Positions 1-9,086 are shown, counted from the first letter of the stretch. The stretch: 64,000 nt of DNA from Martelella alba (GCF_005217455.1 NZ_SZPQ01000001.1:431470-495469), one strand, 5' to 3'. The notes: generated from the sequence alone by a model not told the origin. Made by a program: numbers and translations.

Positions 1-167
1 GGCGCTATGAGGAAAGCATCATAAGCGGGAGCCACACTGGCGAAGTTATCCAGACCCACAGCGCTGATAATTAAGCTGTGGCCTTCTCTGTCAACCAATG
101 ACTGCATCTTTTTGGCAAGCGTATTTGCCGTATTCCCGAACAGACAACATATCAGAAGCTTTTTCAT
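1..167 (-). CDS. PTS lactose/cellobiose-type EIIB component (partial)
   Basis: The N-terminal 55 codons of a minus-strand gene run off the left edge. The product begins MKKLLICCLFGNTANTLAKK, which fits the phosphotransferase EIIB domain of the lactose/cellobiose family: a short beta strand ending in the phospho-accepting Cys (Cys7 or Cys8), then a loop and an amphipathic helix. In this family the cytosolic EIIB passes phosphate from EIIA to the sugar bound by the membrane EIIC. A strong GGAGG lies 8 nt upstream of the ATG. The usual family loop is GMSTS; here it is GNTAN, so the substrate cannot be inferred. The rest of the gene and its partners are outside the window. Confidence 0.75.
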   Translation of the reverse strand, partial: MKKLLICCLFGNTANTLAKKMQSLVDREGHSLIISAVGLDNFASVAPAYDAFLIA

Positions 168-319
168 ATTTTTTACCTCCTGAGAGCTGCTCACAGAATA
201 TTACTGGCGAAGATTACAAAATGAGCGCTACATCTTAATTTGCATGACAGACCAATAGCAGAGCTGACCACGCCACACCGGAGACACCAACCCGTCGAGT
301 ACAGTTGAACTACCACGAC

Positions 320-610
320 GCATCCGGATCCTGTCGGATAACACCTTGTCCAAGCAATCGACTGTGGTAGCTCAAAGCCAACTTTTTACTCATCGCGGCC
401 TTGTGATGTTTATGTGAACTGATCAGGGAGCAAAATTTTGTGCAGCGCGGGTTCGAGTTGTGTCAACCCATGGGAAGAAGGTCGTGGCAACTCTTGGCGC
501 GGTCCACCGACTAGACATATACATATTTCAAATAAGCGCGTGTGACAGGGTTCTGCGTCGAAGAGGGCATCGTGACGCCTTTCTCGAACGGTTAATGCGT
601 GTGCCCTTAC
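320..610 (+). pseudogene. Decayed IS3-family transposase (orfB) remnant
   Basis: No open frame survives, but reading across frames gives pieces of an IS3-type DDE integrase core: a TDQGAKF motif around 418-438 (family form S/T-DQGxxF), a MGRRG/GRGNSW stretch around 470-500, and DAFLERLMR around 573-600, resembling the xxFxERLWRS catalytic-Glu segment. At least two frameshifts and a stop separate them. No terminal inverted repeats were found. This is a motif-level reading of a very degraded sequence. Confidence 0.4.
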
Positions 611-760
611 GATGAATCAATAAATTGTGAGTGAGTATGAATCCAGTCAATCAGGCAATCAACGCCGATAGAGATAATTATGCTGCCAGAAACAGTAACC
701 ATCGGGTTAAATGAACTTCCTAACTTAACGCTCACAGGAAAACCGGTATGATTCATATCA

Positions 761-1417
761 CTATGAGCCTGCTTCCCGTTTCCTACGGCGCCGGGCAAAC
801 CAGAAACTACCCATCAGCCCTGCGACAAAAAGGAGAATGGGGAGTAAAAGTAAAAACGCCATTCCAATGGCGGAGTTTTCTTTGAATACGGGGAGGTTCG
901 CCAGGTGTTCCCCGACTTGTAGCAGGACGCCTACCCAGGTTACTGCTCCCAGCCAGTTAAAGAAGTGAAAATGACGTTGCCGAAGTGAAGTCGCGCCTGC
1001 AAGTAATGGTAATAGCGTGCGGATAAAACCAATAAACCTCCCTATGAGCAGGGCTGACGGGCCATATCGGCGAGAAAAATTTTGTGCCCGTTGGTAATCA
1101 TGTGCCGACACATTCATCAACCATTTTTGTACTGATTTTGTCTGTATCAGCCAACGGCCGGTCAGATAATTAAGCCAGTAGCCGGTGCCTGTCGCAGTAA
1201 CAAGAACCGCCAGTGTTGGATAAAAACGCAGCAGGTGTTTTGTTATCATTGCCCCAGCCAATAGTAACAGGCTGTCACCGGGCAGAAGAGCTGCGGGAAG
1301 AAGGGCGCTTTCAAGAAAAATAGCCATGGTCAAAATACAGTAAATGGCAAAAGTAATACCATGTTGGCCGAACAACGACAGGTTTTGAGTTAATAATGCA
1401 TCAATAAACATTGTCAT
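761..1417 (-). CDS. DedA-family inner membrane protein (YqjA/YghB-like)
   Basis: 218-residue polytopic membrane protein. It resembles E. coli YqjA/YghB in layout: LESALLPAALLPGDSLLLLAG near the N-terminus (the acidic-plus-PGD re-entrant segment of DedA proteins), a central FSRRYGPSALLIGRFIGFIRTLLP with the conserved GRF-x-P/R signature, then FFNWLGAVTWV, and a basic C-terminal tail. DedA proteins act in the inner membrane; several have been assigned as undecaprenyl-phosphate translocases and others affect membrane potential and cationic peptide resistance. It lies in the same orientation as the PAP2 gene upstream of it and near a two-component system and a second DedA gene, which suggests an envelope-lipid role. 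A 7-bp inverted repeat (TGACTAT/ATAGTCA, 1503-1519) lies in the upstream gap. Confidence 0.85.
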   Translation of the reverse strand: MTMFIDALLTQNLSLFGQHGITFAIYCILTMAIFLESALLPAALLPGDSLLLLAGAMITKHLLRFYPTLAVLVTATGTGYWLNYLTGRWLIQTKSVQKWLMNVSAHDYQRAQNFSRRYGPSALLIGRFIGFIRTLLPLLAGATSLRQRHFHFFNWLGAVTWVGVLLQVGEHLANLPVFKENSAIGMAFLLLLPILLFVAGLMGSFWFARRRRKREAGS

Positions 1418-1658
1418 TTTTTCTCAGTTCTGCACGGGAAAGGGTAACCGCAGGTCGTACGGATTGTTCTCTCCAATCTTTAACGGTATGCTGTAAAAAA
1501 TATGACTATAAAATAGTCACTACAAATAATTCAAATTAAGCGTATCAACTGTCATTTTTGCGAAATTATGTCGCCATATAAACGTTCTTACTGGTTAACC
1601 TGTAAAACAAATATTGAGGGAAAATTACAGCGATGACATTTCTGTTTTCAGCCTATCA

Positions 1659-2279
1659 CTAATGAAAATTCATTTTTTTTTCGGTAGATTTGGCGTTTTG
1701 AGAAAAAGGAAACCAAAAGAAGAATTTGTAACTTATTGATTCGCAGAATTTAGTTAATGGTTCTCCATAGACTTTCCATAACGGGAATATAATCATATTG
1801 GCTAATAAAGCGATAATAACGGCGCCAACCATATCGAATGGAAAGTGAACGCCGAGAAAAACACGGGACCATGCTACAAAACAACTGAGTATAAGCAAAA
1901 CGGAGCCATATATCGTGGCACGAGATAACATCAACGCTACAGCAGCGCTAAAAAATAATGTGCCATGATCACTTGGAAATGAGGCGTCCGGCGCATGTGC
2001 CATCCATGTATGCCCAATCGGAATCATAAACGGGCGGGGGTGATAGTAAATGTGGCTACAAAGTGCTCCTAATCCTAGAGCAAATAATGATGTTATCACG
2101 CATGATAGTGCCTGGCGTCGAGTTTGTTCATTACCAAAGAACCACAGCTTTAATATTATCAGAGGAATGACAAACAGGCTATATTGTGCGCAAATTTTAG
2201 CAAACAGAATCACCCCCGCTGATGTGCCAGACGATGCATTGACGGATAAAAACCAGGACTGATTGAAGGATTCCAACAT
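1659..2279 (-). CDS. PAP2-superfamily phosphatase (YbjG/BcrC-like undecaprenyl-diphosphatase)
   Basis: 206 residues with the three PAP2 catalytic motifs on a multi-spanning membrane scaffold: a YHPRPF segment (motif 1, Arg-Pro), SFPSDHG (motif 2; Asp replaces the Gly of PSGH, as in BcrC/YbjG proteins) and SRVFLGVHFPFD (motif 3, His nucleophile and Asp). The start MLESFNQSWFLSVNA resembles YbjG. Proteins of this group hydrolyse undecaprenyl pyrophosphate to the monophosphate at the periplasmic face and give bacitracin tolerance. The C-terminal 30 residues are basic and extend past the domain. It sits between a DedA gene and a sensor-kinase gene, all on the minus strand. Substrate assignment is from family resemblance. 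Confidence 0.85.
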   Translation of the reverse strand: MLESFNQSWFLSVNASSGTSAGVILFAKICAQYSLFVIPLIILKLWFFGNEQTRRQALSCVITSLFALGLGALCSHIYYHPRPFMIPIGHTWMAHAPDASFPSDHGTLFFSAAVALMLSRATIYGSVLLILSCFVAWSRVFLGVHFPFDMVGAVIIALLANMIIFPLWKVYGEPLTKFCESISYKFFFWFPFSQNAKSTEKKMNFH

Positions 2280-2727
2280 ATAAATAGTGTTCCAATTTAT
2301 TTGAATAACAATGAATTTAATTATCTGGTCGTTATATTAAAAAAACCTTAGTACATGAAACTTTACACTGGAGACTTTTTATGCCCGCCAATGGTTATCG
2401 TGATGGTGAGCGAGAAGATAGAATATCTATGTGTTTCGTTTTGTTAATGTTCTGAATAATTGATTAACGGATGTTATTCCCAAAGATTATCATTGATTAT
2501 GGCGCAAGAGAAAAAAATAAAAAAATTAGCATGTTTTTAGCAAATATAACGCGCGGCAATGACTCTTCTTTCATGCTGGCTTAGTTTAGATTCAGATGAT
2601 ATCTTACTTTTGGCTGGAACTGCTTTTGTAATGTAAAATTTCTTGCATATGCATACAGGCAAGATTAAAGAAATAAGTAAGTTTAAATTGGTAAATGTCA
2701 TCATTTCCTCCATAGCGTATGCAACCA
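2280..2727. other. AT-rich intergenic region
   Basis: 448 bases between the PAP2 gene and the sensor-kinase gene. No coding frame with recognisable similarity was found. It is strongly AT-rich and should hold the 3' end of the two-component transcript and the promoter of the PAP2 gene; no clear hairpin terminator was identified. Confidence 0.4.
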
Positions 2728-4122
2728 TCATAGTTTCGAATACTTAGAGGAGACTGAGGCGTTTCCAGTTTTTTTATCAGGAATGACCATCTTGGCCATG
2801 AGACCGGATGTAAAATGTGGTGAATCGAGTAACGTGATAACCCCGCCCATTTTTGCGATACAGGCTTGAACGATAGAAAGCCCCAGTCCGGAGCCTGTTT
2901 CTGCTGCGCCTTCAATACGGTAAAAGGCATCAAAAACACGCGTTCTCATCGCTTTATCAATCCCTGGCCCGTTATCTTCAACGGCAATGATGGAATGCGC
3001 GCCGGTCTTATGTACGTGTAAGTCTATTTGTCCCCCTTCCGGTATATAACGAACTGCATTTTCAGTGAGATTCTTCAGTGCCGTATAGAGTGCGTTCTTT
3101 TCAGTAAATACACTGACATTCGATTGGGATGTTGAAGATATGCCGATGTCAATTTTTTTTTCCAGTGCAAGGGGGAGTAGTGTTTCCAACACCTGTCGGA
3201 AAATATCATCTATTGAAATCCATTCATATAGAAGACCATCGTTGGTTTGTTGCTGACGAGCTAATGCTAATAACTGCTCTAATAAATTTTTTGTCCGCTT
3301 TAGTCCCAGACGCAAAGCGATGAGTCTCTCACTGGCTTCTGTCGACATAGGCGAACCAGAAAGACGTTCTGCCTGGAGGATTAATGCGGTGATAGGGGTC
3401 CGTAGTTCATGTGCTGCATCAGCAATAAAACGTTTTTGCGCTTGCATTGCATAATCCACTTTACCTAACAACCTATTGATACCGGAGATAAAGGGTAAAA
3501 TTTCATTAGGAATTTGTTTTTTTGTTAGAGGCGTTAGATCGATTTCATCTCGTTGCCGAACTTCATTTGCCAGTGTTGTTACTGGTTTTAATGAGTGGCG
3601 GATAAGTAAAACGGCAACAAGAACGAGGACGGGTAGTGTGATGGAAAACGGAATCAATGTCCTCAAAGCACTTTTAAAGGCAATATCATCGCGGACATCG
3701 GTTTGCTGACCAATGGCTATCATCCTTTTTGATGATGGTTTTGTCACCAAAACCCGATAAGTTTCACTGTGGGTATCTATATTATGAAAGCCAGTGGTGA
3801 CGGCAGGAGAAAGATGAAAGTGTGTTGTATTCCCATTCCATTCAGAACCCGACAAGGATAAGTCATCAACAAAAATTCGCGCGTCTTTATCATCTTCAAC
3901 CCCTAACGACCACTTTTCCTGCGGGCGTCTGGCCGCCGGGGCGTTTTGTATCACGATGGCCATTTGTTGCAACATCCTGTCCTGCAGCTCATGCGCCTCA
4001 TCGAGGGCGGAAGCAAAAGTCAGTCCTCCAGAAATCAGCGCGATGATAATGATTGCCAGGCTTAGTGCAAGCGTTAACTGGCCCTGGATGGAATTCTTTA
4101 TCCGTTTTTTGAAACTAGCCAC
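2728..4122 (-). CDS. Sensor histidine kinase of an OmpR-type two-component system
   Basis: 464-residue membrane kinase of the QseC/PmrB/TctE type. TM1 spans about residues 14-36, a periplasmic sensor follows to about 154, TM2 spans about 155-176, then a HAMP-like linker, the H-box FIADAAHELRTPITAL (phospho-accepting His238), an N-box (NLTENAVRY), G1 (DNGPGID) and G2 (GSGLGLSIV). It should autophosphorylate and pass phosphate to the regulator encoded just upstream. The chosen start is a GTG inside the 3' end of that regulator gene, giving a 25-nt overlap typical of translationally coupled pairs. The signal sensed is unknown; neighbouring envelope-lipid genes suggest envelope stress or cationic peptides. 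Confidence 0.88.
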   Translation of the reverse strand: MASFKKRIKNSIQGQLTLALSLAIIIIALISGGLTFASALDEAHELQDRMLQQMAIVIQNAPAARRPQEKWSLGVEDDKDARIFVDDLSLSGSEWNGNTTHFHLSPAVTTGFHNIDTHSETYRVLVTKPSSKRMIAIGQQTDVRDDIAFKSALRTLIPFSITLPVLVLVAVLLIRHSLKPVTTLANEVRQRDEIDLTPLTKKQIPNEILPFISGINRLLGKVDYAMQAQKRFIADAAHELRTPITALILQAERLSGSPMSTEASERLIALRLGLKRTKNLLEQLLALARQQQTNDGLLYEWISIDDIFRQVLETLLPLALEKKIDIGISSTSQSNVSVFTEKNALYTALKNLTENAVRYIPEGGQIDLHVHKTGAHSIIAVEDNGPGIDKAMRTRVFDAFYRIEGAAETGSGLGLSIVQACIAKMGGVITLLDSPHFTSGLMAKMVIPDKKTGNASVSSKYSKL

Positions 4123-4766
4123 CCGGCACCCCTGACATTTTTGATGGCATCCCGTCCCAGTTTTTTACGCAATGCATGAATGAAAAACTCAATTGCATTG
4201 CTTTCTACTTCTTCGCCCCAGCCGTATATTTTATCTTCCAGATTACTGCGCGAGAGTATCCTGCCGGGGTGTAGCATTAACGCTTGCAGCAATGCGAATT
4301 CGCGGTTCGATAACTGGAAATGATGTTGTGAAGCATGAACGGTGACCACATGTGTTGCGGGGTCCAGCGTGAATTCGCCATTACTTAGCATCGGGTTGGC
4401 TGAGCCGGTATTGCGTCTTACTACAGCGCGAATCCTGGCCAGAAGCTCACTTAATTCGAAAGGCTTAAGAATATAATCGTCCGCGCCACTGTCCAGACCA
4501 CGCAGGCGGTCTTCAAGCGCATCCCTCGCTGTTAGGATCAGGATAGGTGTAGATGAAGCATTCTTGCGGATTCCGGCGAGCACGGAGAAGCCATCTTTAC
4601 CGGGCAAACCTAAATCAAGTAAGACAACATCGTAGTGCTCTAAGCTGAAACTGGTAAGCGCATCGTTACCATTTTTTACCCAATCCACGGCATAAGAGTT
4701 ATCTTTCAGGGTACTGGCAACCGCATCTCCCACCATCGGGTCATCTTCAACAAGGAGAACACGCAT
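4098..4766 (-). CDS. OmpR/PhoB-family response regulator
   Basis: 222 residues. The receiver domain (about 1-115) shows the acidic pair VEDD, phospho-acceptor Asp51 in VVLLDLGLPG, the conserved Thr in LILTARD and Lys in LKPFE. The C-terminal winged helix (about 125-220) ends in a YGWGEEVESNAIEFFIH...RGAGW signature, closest in style to QseB/PmrA/TctD regulators. An AAAGG lies ahead of the ATG. It overlaps the kinase gene by 25 nt. The upstream gap holds a weak inverted pair TTTTAA/TTAAAA (4777-4800) that could be an autoregulatory site; this was not established. Likely targets are the flanking DedA, PAP2 and methyltransferase genes. Confidence 0.9.
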   Translation of the reverse strand: MRVLLVEDDPMVGDAVASTLKDNSYAVDWVKNGNDALTSFSLEHYDVVLLDLGLPGKDGFSVLAGIRKNASSTPILILTARDALEDRLRGLDSGADDYILKPFELSELLARIRAVVRRNTGSANPMLSNGEFTLDPATHVVTVHASQHHFQLSNREFALLQALMLHPGRILSRSNLEDKIYGWGEEVESNAIEFFIHALRKKLGRDAIKNVRGAGWLVSKNG

Positions 4767-5127
4767 ATCTGAAACCTTTTAATCATGTTATGGGTTAAAA
4801 ATAACAGAGTGCGAGGTACCTGCAAGTTTACGTGACTGCAATTGTGAGCATATATTGCATAACAATCAAGCACTGAGATTCGTTTATGCCTCTCTGAAAC
4901 ATCGAGCATGAGTCCGCTTCATCACCTGCAAAGGTATTGTGTTGATAAGAGTAATTTAAATCATGCGTTCCACCGATGGGTATGCTTACCATCGACATCC
5001 AGGGCGGAGACCATGACTCCTCGTTCGATCTCCTTGATACGTGTTGTACTAACAGCGCCATGAGGGGATCGTGCTAAATTGTAATGTGCATGTTATTTTT
5101 ATTGAATCCATTCCGTTAGTAAAAAAA
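4767..5127. other. Intergenic region upstream of the two-component genes
   Basis: 361 bases containing the promoter of the regulator/kinase pair. Minus-strand frames in 4830-5060 give short peptides (for example TRIKEIERGVMVSALDVDG) that I could not assign; they may be a decayed small gene. No recognised RNA or repeat. Confidence 0.35.
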
Positions 5128-5781
5128 CTAATCCTGTTTGTAAGACCCGCCATAAAGCACGGCTCTTGCTTTTCTTGCCAACGCTTGTTCATGGCGGCGT
5201 AAAAATAGAAAACTAAGAATAATCCCTATCAACGTACATGCTATAATTAATATCCGTAGTTCCGTATTTAGGCTAAACAACCTGTCACCGAAGAAATAAG
5301 AACCGGACCCAAACAATACAGCCCAGGTGATTGCACCAAGAGTATTCATGAGGAAAAATGTTCTCCATGGCATATGGTTGGCACCGGCAAGAAATGCGGC
5401 CAAGGTCCTTAATAGTGTAATGAAACGCCCGAAGAAAATTATTTTTCCACCATGTCGATGGAATAAATACTCGCCAATTTGTAGGCGGGTTTCATTGATG
5501 TGGATATATCTCCCATAATGGCGCAGTAAGCGAGTTCCTATAATCTTCCCTATAAAATAGCCTGCATTATCTCCCATAATAGCGGCAATAGAAGCAGTGG
5601 CAATAACACTGGTAAGAGAAACATGATGAGTTGTTCCGGCATACACCGCCATTCCGATCAGTGTCGCTTCACCAGGCAAAGGCAGCCCCATGCTTTCGAG
5701 CAAAATAACAATGAGTAATCCCCATAATCCGTATTGCTGAATGACTTGCTGAAAATGGTCAGAGGAAAATATACCCAGCAT
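5128..5781 (-). CDS. DedA-family inner membrane protein (second copy)
   Basis: 217-residue polytopic protein with the canonical DedA pattern: LLIVILLESMGLPLPGE (membrane re-entrant acidic segment with the PLPGE motif), a GYFIGKIIG region, GRFITLLRTLAAFLAGA (the GRF-x-P/R signature) and MNTLGAITWAVLFGSGSYFFG. It differs clearly from the DedA protein encoded at 761-1417, so the two are separate paralogues, not a duplication. GGAG precedes the ATG. It follows the methyltransferase gene by 39 nt on the same strand, so the two are probably co-transcribed. DedA proteins are inner-membrane lipid-carrier transporters; the substrate here is inferred only from the family. Confidence 0.87.
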   Translation of the reverse strand: MLGIFSSDHFQQVIQQYGLWGLLIVILLESMGLPLPGEATLIGMAVYAGTTHHVSLTSVIATASIAAIMGDNAGYFIGKIIGTRLLRHYGRYIHINETRLQIGEYLFHRHGGKIIFFGRFITLLRTLAAFLAGANHMPWRTFFLMNTLGAITWAVLFGSGSYFFGDRLFSLNTELRILIIACTLIGIILSFLFLRRHEQALARKARAVLYGGSYKQD

Positions 5782-5820
5782 ACTGTGCTCCGGCTTCGGG
5801 AAAAGAAAACGTTTCGCTTT

Positions 5821-6387
5821 TTAAGCGTAAAAACATCTTTCGGGCTTGCAGTAATAGACCCAGGCGGGAGGTATATTACGGATTTCCAGCTTTTTATCCC
5901 ATGAAAAATAGCGAGACAGCACTTTTTCCGCGGCTGAAGTGTATTGAAATTGGATGAATGTACCGCCGGGATTAAGTTGCCCTGCCGCACTTTTAAGTAT
6001 GCGCAAGCGAGTGCGTTGATGCAAGGATAAAAGCGGCAGACATGAAAAAATCAGATCGTACCTTTTCTCCAAGATTTCGGCGGATCTGGCAATCACATTC
6101 AACCGTGGGTCTTGGATTTTGGACAATGATTGTGCCAGGTCAAGTGTTATTTCATAAGCATCAAGCGAAGCGTCTTTGGGCATCGCCGTGAGTATTCGTC
6201 TTGTTAACACCCCATCCCCAGAGCCTAATTCAGCCACCCGTGTGATTTTTTGCCAGGAGACTTGCGATAACATGGCTTGGCATAACCAGGGTGATGATGG
6301 CGTCAGCGTGCCAAAGGTTCGGGGTGAACGGACAAACTGCCGTATATAACCTATTTGACTTTTCAGAAGAATATCAATGTTAACCAT
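5821..6387 (-). CDS. Class I SAM-dependent methyltransferase, PmtA-like
   Basis: 188 residues. It opens with a segment like the phospholipid N-methyltransferase PmtA (VRSPRTFGTLTPSSPWL), then motif I VAELGSGDGVLTRRIL for S-adenosylmethionine binding, an acidic loop YEITLD, and SCLPLLSL, which matches the post-II region of PmtA-type enzymes. The C-terminus IRNIPPAWVYYC also fits that group. Such enzymes methylate phosphatidylethanolamine at the membrane; a related fold is shared with rRNA adenine methylases, which cannot be excluded. A good AAGGAG lies 8 nt before the ATG. The following DedA gene in the same orientation supports a membrane-lipid role. Confidence 0.7.
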   Translation of the reverse strand: MVNIDILLKSQIGYIRQFVRSPRTFGTLTPSSPWLCQAMLSQVSWQKITRVAELGSGDGVLTRRILTAMPKDASLDAYEITLDLAQSLSKIQDPRLNVIARSAEILEKRYDLIFSCLPLLSLHQRTRLRILKSAAGQLNPGGTFIQFQYTSAAEKVLSRYFSWDKKLEIRNIPPAWVYYCKPERCFYA

Positions 6388-6704
6388 TTTGACACTCCTT
6401 ACCTGTAGTGTTGAAATTGGGATGGTACATTTATGTGCCCTTCATCTTGGGGTTATTTTTTATTTGTCGATAATAGTTAAGAAAACTTAGAGCTTCCTTA
6501 GGGTGACTCAGGATACACGGGACAGGGGCCGGGGGGTCTGTAAAGCCGTAGCCGCCACTCCCGTCAGGATGGGTGACAACCCCCATCGAAAACTCTGATG
6601 ATGCTATGGCTCAAATTGAGCATCACGGTATCCCCCCTCTGGCAGGCCAGTCGATGCCCCATATTGAAAATTGAATCGCCCCGGGTCTAACAGACACTTT
6701 CCCG
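6388..6704. other. Intergenic region
   Basis: 317 bases between the PmtA-like gene and the 3' end of the LysR gene, presumably carrying the promoter for the former. Around 6573-6593 there is a small hairpin (GATGGG/CCCATC). Nothing else recognised. Confidence 0.3.
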
Positions 6705-7601
6705 TCATTTAAGATGGCGCTGTTTTACTGCGTCGACAAACAGCCGCAATGCAACGGGCATATGGCGATTTTGCGGGAAATAGAGCGCGATGCCTTGGGA
6801 TGCAATCGTCCAATCCTCCAACAGGGTAACCAACTGTTGTGTGGCTAGCCACGGCTGGGCGTAGCTCTCCGGGACATATGCCACGCCTAATCCGGCGACG
6901 GCCGCGACTACCATTATAGCACTGCTGTCCAGGGTCAAGTTGCCCGGCACATCCAGCACAACATGCTGATTATTCAGATGATATTCCCAGTGATAGCGTT
7001 TACCACTCGGTAAGCGCTGACGCAGGCAGGTGTGCTGCATAATGTCCTGGGGATGATGGATTTGGGATCGGCATGTTAAGTAACCGGGCGATGCCACGGT
7101 CACGAAGCGCAGCGGCCCGCTTAAAGGAATCGCCACCATGTCTTTAGGAACATCTTCAATCAACCGAATGCCCGCATCAAACCCCTGTTCTACGATATCC
7201 ACCAACTGGCCTTGGGCGACTAAGTCAATCTCAATCCCGGGTTGTTGCTGGATAAACGTTGGCAATATTGTTTCCAGTAGCAGGCGGATCGCTGCGTCGC
7301 TGGCAGTGATGCGCAGCGTGCCATAAGGCTGATGACCACTGGCGGTGACGTCGTTTAGCAACTCATCCATCTCGGTTAGCAGAGGCGCCAGACGTGCAAT
7401 CAGCATTTCACCGGTTTCGGTCAGTGCCACGCTGCGGGTCGTACGATGGAAAAGGCGCACGCCAAGTGCCGCCTCCAGGCCTTTGACAGTGTGACTGAGC
7501 GATGAACGTTTAAGCCCGAGCACATCCGCGGCGCGACGAAAACTGCGCTGCTCGGCAATGGTTTTCACCGCTTGCAATTCGTTCCAGGAAGGACGCTTCA
7601 T
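6705..7601 (-). CDS. LysR-family transcriptional regulator
   Basis: 298 residues. The N-terminal winged helix (about 5-65) reads WNELQAVKTIAEQRSFRRAA and LKRSSLSHTVKGLEAALGVR, followed by LFHRTTRSVALTETG, the standard LysR signature. The remainder is a periplasmic-binding-protein-like effector domain. It is of the CrgA-like subgroup by style (GEMLIARLAPLL, PYGTLRITAS). It is transcribed away from an SDR oxidoreductase gene with fewer than 100 bp between the two starts, the common arrangement in which the LysR protein controls its divergent neighbour. The inducer is not inferable. Confidence 0.9.
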   Translation of the reverse strand: MKRPSWNELQAVKTIAEQRSFRRAADVLGLKRSSLSHTVKGLEAALGVRLFHRTTRSVALTETGEMLIARLAPLLTEMDELLNDVTASGHQPYGTLRITASDAAIRLLLETILPTFIQQQPGIEIDLVAQGQLVDIVEQGFDAGIRLIEDVPKDMVAIPLSGPLRFVTVASPGYLTCRSQIHHPQDIMQHTCLRQRLPSGKRYHWEYHLNNQHVVLDVPGNLTLDSSAIMVVAAVAGLGVAYVPESYAQPWLATQQLVTLLEDWTIASQGIALYFPQNRHMPVALRLFVDAVKQRHLK

Positions 7602-7698
7602 TGATGAATTATTACCACCATCTCATGCCAGTTTGTGGAGATTATGCCATCAATTATTCGTTTTATGATAACGATCGGTTTACTGAACGGAGATGACA

Positions 7699-8550
7699 AT
7701 GATGAAAACCTGGCTAATTACCGGCGCATCCAGCGGTCTGGGCCGTCTGATGTGTGAAATGCTGCTGGCTCGTGGCGATCGCGTGTTTGCGAGCGTTCGG
7801 CGTGAAGCCGCCTTAGACGACATGCGCAGACAATATGGCGATCTTCTGCAGGTGATGGTGCTTGACCTTAGTATGACAACGACCATCAAGCCCACCGTTG
7901 AGTCGGCGTTCGCTCAGGCGGGGCGGATTGATATTGTGGTGAGTAACGCGGCTTACGGCTTGTTCGGGGCGGCGGAAGAACTGAGCGATGATCAAATTGA
8001 GCTGCAGATTGCCACCAATCTGATCGGTTCGATTCAACTGATCCGCGCGGCGATTCCATTTTTGCGGCAGCAAGGGGGAGGGCGCATTGTGCAGGTTTCC
8101 TCGGAAGGCGGCCAAATCGCTTACCCTGGCTTCAGTGTGTATCACGCCAGTAAATGGGGGATAGAAGGCTTTGTCGAAGCGGTTCGCCAGGAAGTGGCGG
8201 CATCGGGTATCGACTTTTTGCTGGTAGAGCCTGGGCCGACGGCGACCAGATTTGGCGCCGGGCTGGATATCGCTGGTGCCTTGCCGGTTTACCGTAATAC
8301 GGCGGTGGGGCAACTGCGAAAGGCGCTGTTATCTGGAGAGTTTGCGATTAAAGGCGATGCGGGAAAATGCGTCACGGCAATGATAGCCGCTGCTGACGCC
8401 GCCCATCCGCCTCTGCGCCTGCCGTTGGGCAGTACCGCATATAGCCATATTGAAGCAGCCTTAAAGACGCGTCTGGACGAGCTGAAAACATTGAAAACAG
8501 TAGCATACGGTGCGGATCGCCAGGATGAGGAAACCATGAGTCCCCGATAA
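7699..8550 (+). CDS. Short-chain dehydrogenase/reductase (SDR)
   Basis: About 283 residues, classical SDR: TGASSGLG nucleotide-binding loop near residue 8, NAAYG (the NAG-type motif), and the catalytic YHASK about residue 155, with VEPGPTATRF after it. An ATG at 7693 abuts GGAG directly, so the ATG at 7699, six bases downstream of GGAG, is the better start. Members of this group (COG0300/COG4221-like) reduce diverse carbonyls with NAD(P)H in the cytosol; the substrate is unknown. It is probably regulated by the divergent LysR protein. Confidence 0.85.
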   Translation: MMKTWLITGASSGLGRLMCEMLLARGDRVFASVRREAALDDMRRQYGDLLQVMVLDLSMTTTIKPTVESAFAQAGRIDIVVSNAAYGLFGAAEELSDDQIELQIATNLIGSIQLIRAAIPFLRQQGGGRIVQVSSEGGQIAYPGFSVYHASKWGIEGFVEAVRQEVAASGIDFLLVEPGPTATRFGAGLDIAGALPVYRNTAVGQLRKALLSGEFAIKGDAGKCVTAMIAAADAAHPPLRLPLGSTAYSHIEAALKTRLDELKTLKTVAYGADRQDEETMSPR

Positions 8551-9026
8551 AGTATTGGGCCCCCGCGCAAGAGGTGGCGCTACAAACCTTGTAAACGTTC
8601 GGGGCGCATGGGACGGGACAGCCCGATTCCCGGCGATAGGAATTCTGGAATACCGGTTGTGTTAGGCTAGGCAATGACCATTTAGATTGTGTCAATATCC
8701 TCAGATCCGACGCCCTGTCCCGTCAGACATTCCCGCGCCGTATTCACACTGGTAACTTCACACCGTTTGCCGCCGGCGCAGTGTTTATGGGTAAGGTCCA
8801 TATTATGGAACGCGCCCCCCGTTTCTTGTAAAACCTTGGTCGCTGAATAAACGTGAGCGGCCTGTTTCCACCGAGTGCCTCTTCGATGAGCCAGCACGGG
8901 CTTCGGGGAGGAGAGTAACACAGCAGGCAGAATACCCTCCCTTTGAAAGCACCAGGCCGAGATAAATTGTATCTATATGAAATATAAATATATTTAAAAT
9001 TTTCAAGTGAAAGTGGAGAAATTCGC
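8551..9026. other. Intergenic region, probably decayed sequence
   Basis: About 475 bases between the SDR gene and the MarR-controlled promoter. Six-frame reading gives only short frames broken by stops; none was recognised. It may be remnant coding sequence. Confidence 0.3.
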
Positions 9027-9086
9027 TTGCCAAATGAGAGCATATGCTCTTATATTGTTTATTAAATGAGAGCATATGCTTTTATT
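9027..9086 (+). promoter_or_regulatory. Promoter with two MarR-type palindromic operators
   Basis: The heptadecamer-like element AAATGAGAGCATATGCT occurs twice, at 9032-9048 and 9064-9080. The first copy forms a perfect 14-nt palindrome AGAGCATATGCTCT (9037-9050); the second keeps the core AGCATATGCT (9071-9080). The palindrome centres are 32 bp apart, about three helical turns, so two dimers would bind the same face. A plausible -35 TTGCCA (9027-9032) and -10 TATATT (9051-9056), 18 bp apart, place the first palindrome exactly in the spacer. The operon downstream ends with a MarR-family gene, so autorepression is the natural reading. Binding itself is inference. Confidence 0.75.

Noticed and set aside
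8682..9075. Several overlapping minus-strand frames upstream of the MarR-controlled operon
   Set aside because: They overlap each other and the operators, have no recognisable motifs and no family resemblance.
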